From: Romanomermis culicivorax
Lineage: Eukaryota; Nematoda; Enoplea; Mermithida; Mermithidae
Length of the DNA stretch: 64,000 nt
Reading direction: 5' to 3'
Assembly: GCA_963922205.1 (NCBI GenBank)
Contig: CAWUHX010000121.1
Location: 1-64,000 of the forward strand
A program made the position numbers and the translations under genes. Positions 60,937-64,000 of the stretch are shown piece after piece (the first letter of the stretch is position 1; every line of letters begins with the position of its first letter). Below the pieces are notes generated by a model. It saw nothing but the letters and a program-made list of their open reading frames with translations, was not told the DNA's origin and did no database searches.

Positions 60937-61168
60937 CTAATGATGCTTTTTTTGCTTTTCTAATAAAGAAGCTTCATGGATGGTGCTGGAATTGTCCCTC
61001 CACTGGCCAATGTTAGGATAGGTGTAATGCATGCTGATAAGGATGTGACAAAATTTCCACATTCGGGATGTATAAACCAAACAAAACATCAACCCTACCA
61101 ATGGAATTAGTATGTAAATAAACAGCATTTTAGCCATGCCTAGAATTCCATACATTGTTGTATGGGCT
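60937..61168 (-). CDS. Possible terminal exon of a membrane protein
   Basis: On the minus strand, after an acceptor-like CTATCAG ending at 61169, a frame of about 77 codons reads HTTMYGILGMAKMLFIYILI then VGLMFCLVY, a clear membrane segment, and a cytoplasmic-type tail with MWKFCHILISMHYTYPN and HEASLLEKQKKHH. AATAAA follows within about 20 nt of the stop. Composition is protein-like. An upstream TGA in the same frame shows it must be spliced. The rest of the gene should lie further right on the minus strand, but I could not find its exons. Family not recognised. Confidence 0.35.
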
Positions 61169-64000
61169 CTGATAGCCAAATCGATAAGTGCAATAATTCA
61201 TACAATCCTCATAGAATACACTACCAGGTGAAACTAACGATCTTTGCTGGACGCAACCAGGATGCATCCAGAATGTGTCCACCAAATGCCCAGGATGTGA
61301 TTAGCCCACTATGCGTACAATAAAATTGACAAGCCATGTGTTTGTGTCACACAAAGCTAAAGATATTTGTCCATGCTTCTTCCTTACCTGCCTATAGAAA
61401 GCAAACATAATTTGCCAGATCTAAACCAAGGGTCAACTCAGATCAAAAGGGTCAACTGAAATCATGATTGACAGTTATTGAATGAATGTCAATTATTAAG
61501 GAAGATGAAAGTTCTCTTTGTGCTGCCAAAAAAGACACATTCCGGACTCGACCTGAATGCATCCAGGACATGTCTCTGATGCAAATTTTTGAGGGATAGT
61601 CTCCTGTGGAAGTGTAAAAGCCCAATTTTCATATTTAGGGACCAAATTGCAACTCATTCTCTCCATTCTAGTAGCTAATTTATTTCCATTTCAAATATCT
61701 GAGAGATGTAGAATAGATAATTGATCACATATCTTCTCTGAGCACTAAGTCTGGATTCAATTTGATTGCAGTACACCAATTAGTCTTGCATCAAGTAAGA
61801 CAATAAGCATGATAAATTGTGGAAAAACACATCTATCAAAAAAAGACCTTATTCACTAGAGCAGGTTAGCCTTTTACTCGGGTAAAAACGTTGTGTGATT
61901 ACATTTTCCTGCAAAAAACATAGCAATACTGGAAAAAAATTAAAGTTTGTACCTCAGAATAGTGCTAATCTGCCTTTGTGAATTGAGAAGAAATACAGGA
62001 GGCATTTTGTTAAAAAAATTGATTGGTCAGATGTGGAATTCTCCTCCCATGTTAAACCCCTTCCTGTGAAGCTGAAACTGCCCCAAGAATAGTCAGTTTC
62101 ATGATGGATGTGGCCATCGTGCTCAAGATTAAAAAAAGGGTTACTTTGCAGCCTATGGACTGGATGAAACATTCATGATACCAGGAAGTGTTTTAACAGT
62201 CTAGAACAGAGACTTAATACAGCAATGGGTTCCTTTGTTTTGAATTTGGGTTTTAACAGGAGAACTCACCTTCATTTAATATGAAAAGGTTATATTTCCC
62301 TGAAATTTATGTGCACTACTCCTTTTCACTATCTGTTGCATTTTCGCACTGCATGATAAACACAAAATTTAGTTTGTGTTCCAAACTTTTTTAAAACAGC
62401 AGATAGTTTTATTCAACACAGCACAGCATGGAGCAGCATGGGCAACCATAATTGCATATCTGAATAGTGTTCGACAATTACAAATAGGAGGAAAAGTTTG
62501 AGAATATTCACATGCCTTTTCAGGTTATATAGCTTCCTGTGATTTCTAAAAAGCTTCCTGTGATTTCTAAAAAATATACTTCCCACACTACCCAATTTCC
62601 CAAGATTAAATTTGGTCAAAAAAATGTGCATTTAATATCAACTAGCTTCCTAATCACTCACGGCCTATTTTTTCCCAATCCAAGAAACATTTTCATAATG
62701 GAAACGACTGTATATCATTACCCAGTCAGCATTATTGAATGTAGCCTCACTGAATGGTGAATATTAATAAAAACTGATCAAACTCTATTACATTAAATAT
62801 TTTTATGCAAATCTAGTTCTATTGAATATTATTAAATATCAATAATAGAATTAAATGTTATTAAATATTTTGCATGAGAAAAAGATGTAATCAAATTTAG
62901 GTCTAATCTCATTAAATCCAACTCAAATACAAGTTGCAAATATAAGAGCAAAGACATAAAGCCTTCATATCAACTGCCCGAAACTTTGATCATGAGGGTG
63001 AATCTTTAACCTGAAAAATCCGAATGACATTTGCTTCTGATAGACCCATGTGACGGAAGTAATCTTATTTATATGATGTCCATCATGCTTGTTCTCTGTA
63101 CAGGGTTCACATGAACATGAAAATGTTCGTTCTAGGCTTTATGAAGTTTCCAAAACTCAGGCTCAAAAATAACAAATACAAAACTGTCGTTTTGTAAATT
63201 TTTGATCAACTGATGGCTGCCTGGTCTAAAATTCTTTGCATCAAAAAATGAGTGGAAGATACAGATATGAGAAAATGTGCACCATGCTAGTTAAACTACT
63301 CTTGAGTCTCGTCAGACAAAGTGTATTGTCCTCTACAATAAAAACAAAATATTATATTTTCTATGGTTGACAAATTTTTCTGGAATAACATTTCAATTTT
63401 CTCAAAATATAAATAAGTATAAGAAAATGAGTCATGATATAAGTGCCTTTGAATTATTGGGAAATTCACACTTCTTGAATATCAATTCTTAGGTGTCTGA
63501 ATAACAATGCAGAGAATTTATAACTTGGGTAGAATTTTCTTCTTTTTTGCACTTGACATTGGCATTTCAAGAATTTAGGAATACGTGTAGAATTTGAGTT
63601 TTTCGGATCTGAATTCTTGCCCCTCAAATTTTCCCTGAATATCTGGTTTTTTAAATTATAAAATTTTCCAGGATTTCAATTTTCACAATAAACTTGAATT
63701 TTCAGTTTTTTTGCATTTGATTGTCTAAGATACCAAAGTCCTTATAGTGCTGAAAATTTGAATCTCAAGCAACTAGGCTTCACATGATTTTGGAACTCTT
63801 TAGAACTTGAGTGTTCTCTGCGTTATTAATTTTTCCAATAAGTTTTTCCAATGAAGAAATTAATCAGATTTAAACTATATGATAAAATTTTTTTATGAAT
63901 TACAGAATGATTTTTGGAATTAGTTGCATTTAGATTAATATGGCAAAGATTTAAGGGCGAAAATTATATCAACTTAGAGTTAAGTTGCAGCTTACCCACT
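61169..64000. repeat. Non-coding, dispersed repeats
   Basis: 61205-61600 is the inverted partner of 40340-40690, and 62760-63060 of 41450-41800. A short direct repeat AAGCTTCCTGTGATTTCTAA lies at about 62529-62569. The last kilobase shows nothing recognisable. Confidence 0.45.

Noticed and set aside
61954-62172. Minus-strand frame with a His/Ser/Thr-rich stretch
   Set aside because: No splice sites, homology or composition support beyond chance.

Overview
The window is AT-rich eukaryotic DNA, most likely from a nematode. The signs are an interstitial array of TTAGGC (the classical nematode telomere hexamer), spliced genes with both very short and kilobase introns, a vesicular glutamate transporter gene, a tRNA-derived SINE family, an RTE-type LINE fragment, and a small cluster of nematode-like seven-transmembrane receptors. 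From memory only, the proteins of the LTR element resemble abundant repeat proteins of the mermithid Romanomermis; this was not checked.

Region 1 (1 to about 13.2 kb, possibly to 14.8 kb) is a Polinton/Maverick, a virus-like DNA transposon cut by the left window edge. A spliced protein-primed DNA polymerase B runs leftward. A rightward block encodes a spliced 383-residue protein of unknown function, an FtsK/HerA-type packaging ATPase, a small membrane protein, an HMG-box-like protein, a pX-like protein, a conserved Polinton protein, an RVE integrase with chromodomain, an adenain-like protease, a small two-TM protein, the single jelly-roll penton, a pVI-like basic protein and the double jelly-roll major capsid protein. 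I see no break in any of them. They supply replication, integration, packaging, maturation and capsid functions. Eight introns of 50-60 nt interrupt four of the genes. A further spliced 118-residue gene (14.1-14.5 kb) may be cargo or host.

Region 2 (14.5-26 kb) holds structured repeats (15.1-16.4 kb), the last three exons of a vesicular glutamate transporter (17.9-19.8 kb), a decayed C2H2 zinc-finger gene and a previously unrecognised four-exon gene for a 155-residue protein.

Region 3 (26-50 kb) is repeat-dominated: a 17-bp satellite, an RTE fragment, three SINE copies, a tandem segmental duplication, a GPCR family (one intact gene at 45.8-48.4 kb, one pseudogene at 32.7-35.8 kb, one decayed exon and one orphan 3' tail), a non-autonomous hAT transposon with an 8-bp target duplication, and the telomere-like array.

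Region 4 (50.9-59.6 kb) is a Ty3/Gypsy-type LTR retrotransposon on the minus strand with 584-bp LTRs about 98.6% identical and a 4-bp target duplication. Its gag-pol is one frame with three in-frame stops, most of pol is deleted, and a long extra third ORF is retained but broken. The remainder to 64 kb is mostly dispersed repeats plus one plausible terminal exon of a membrane protein.
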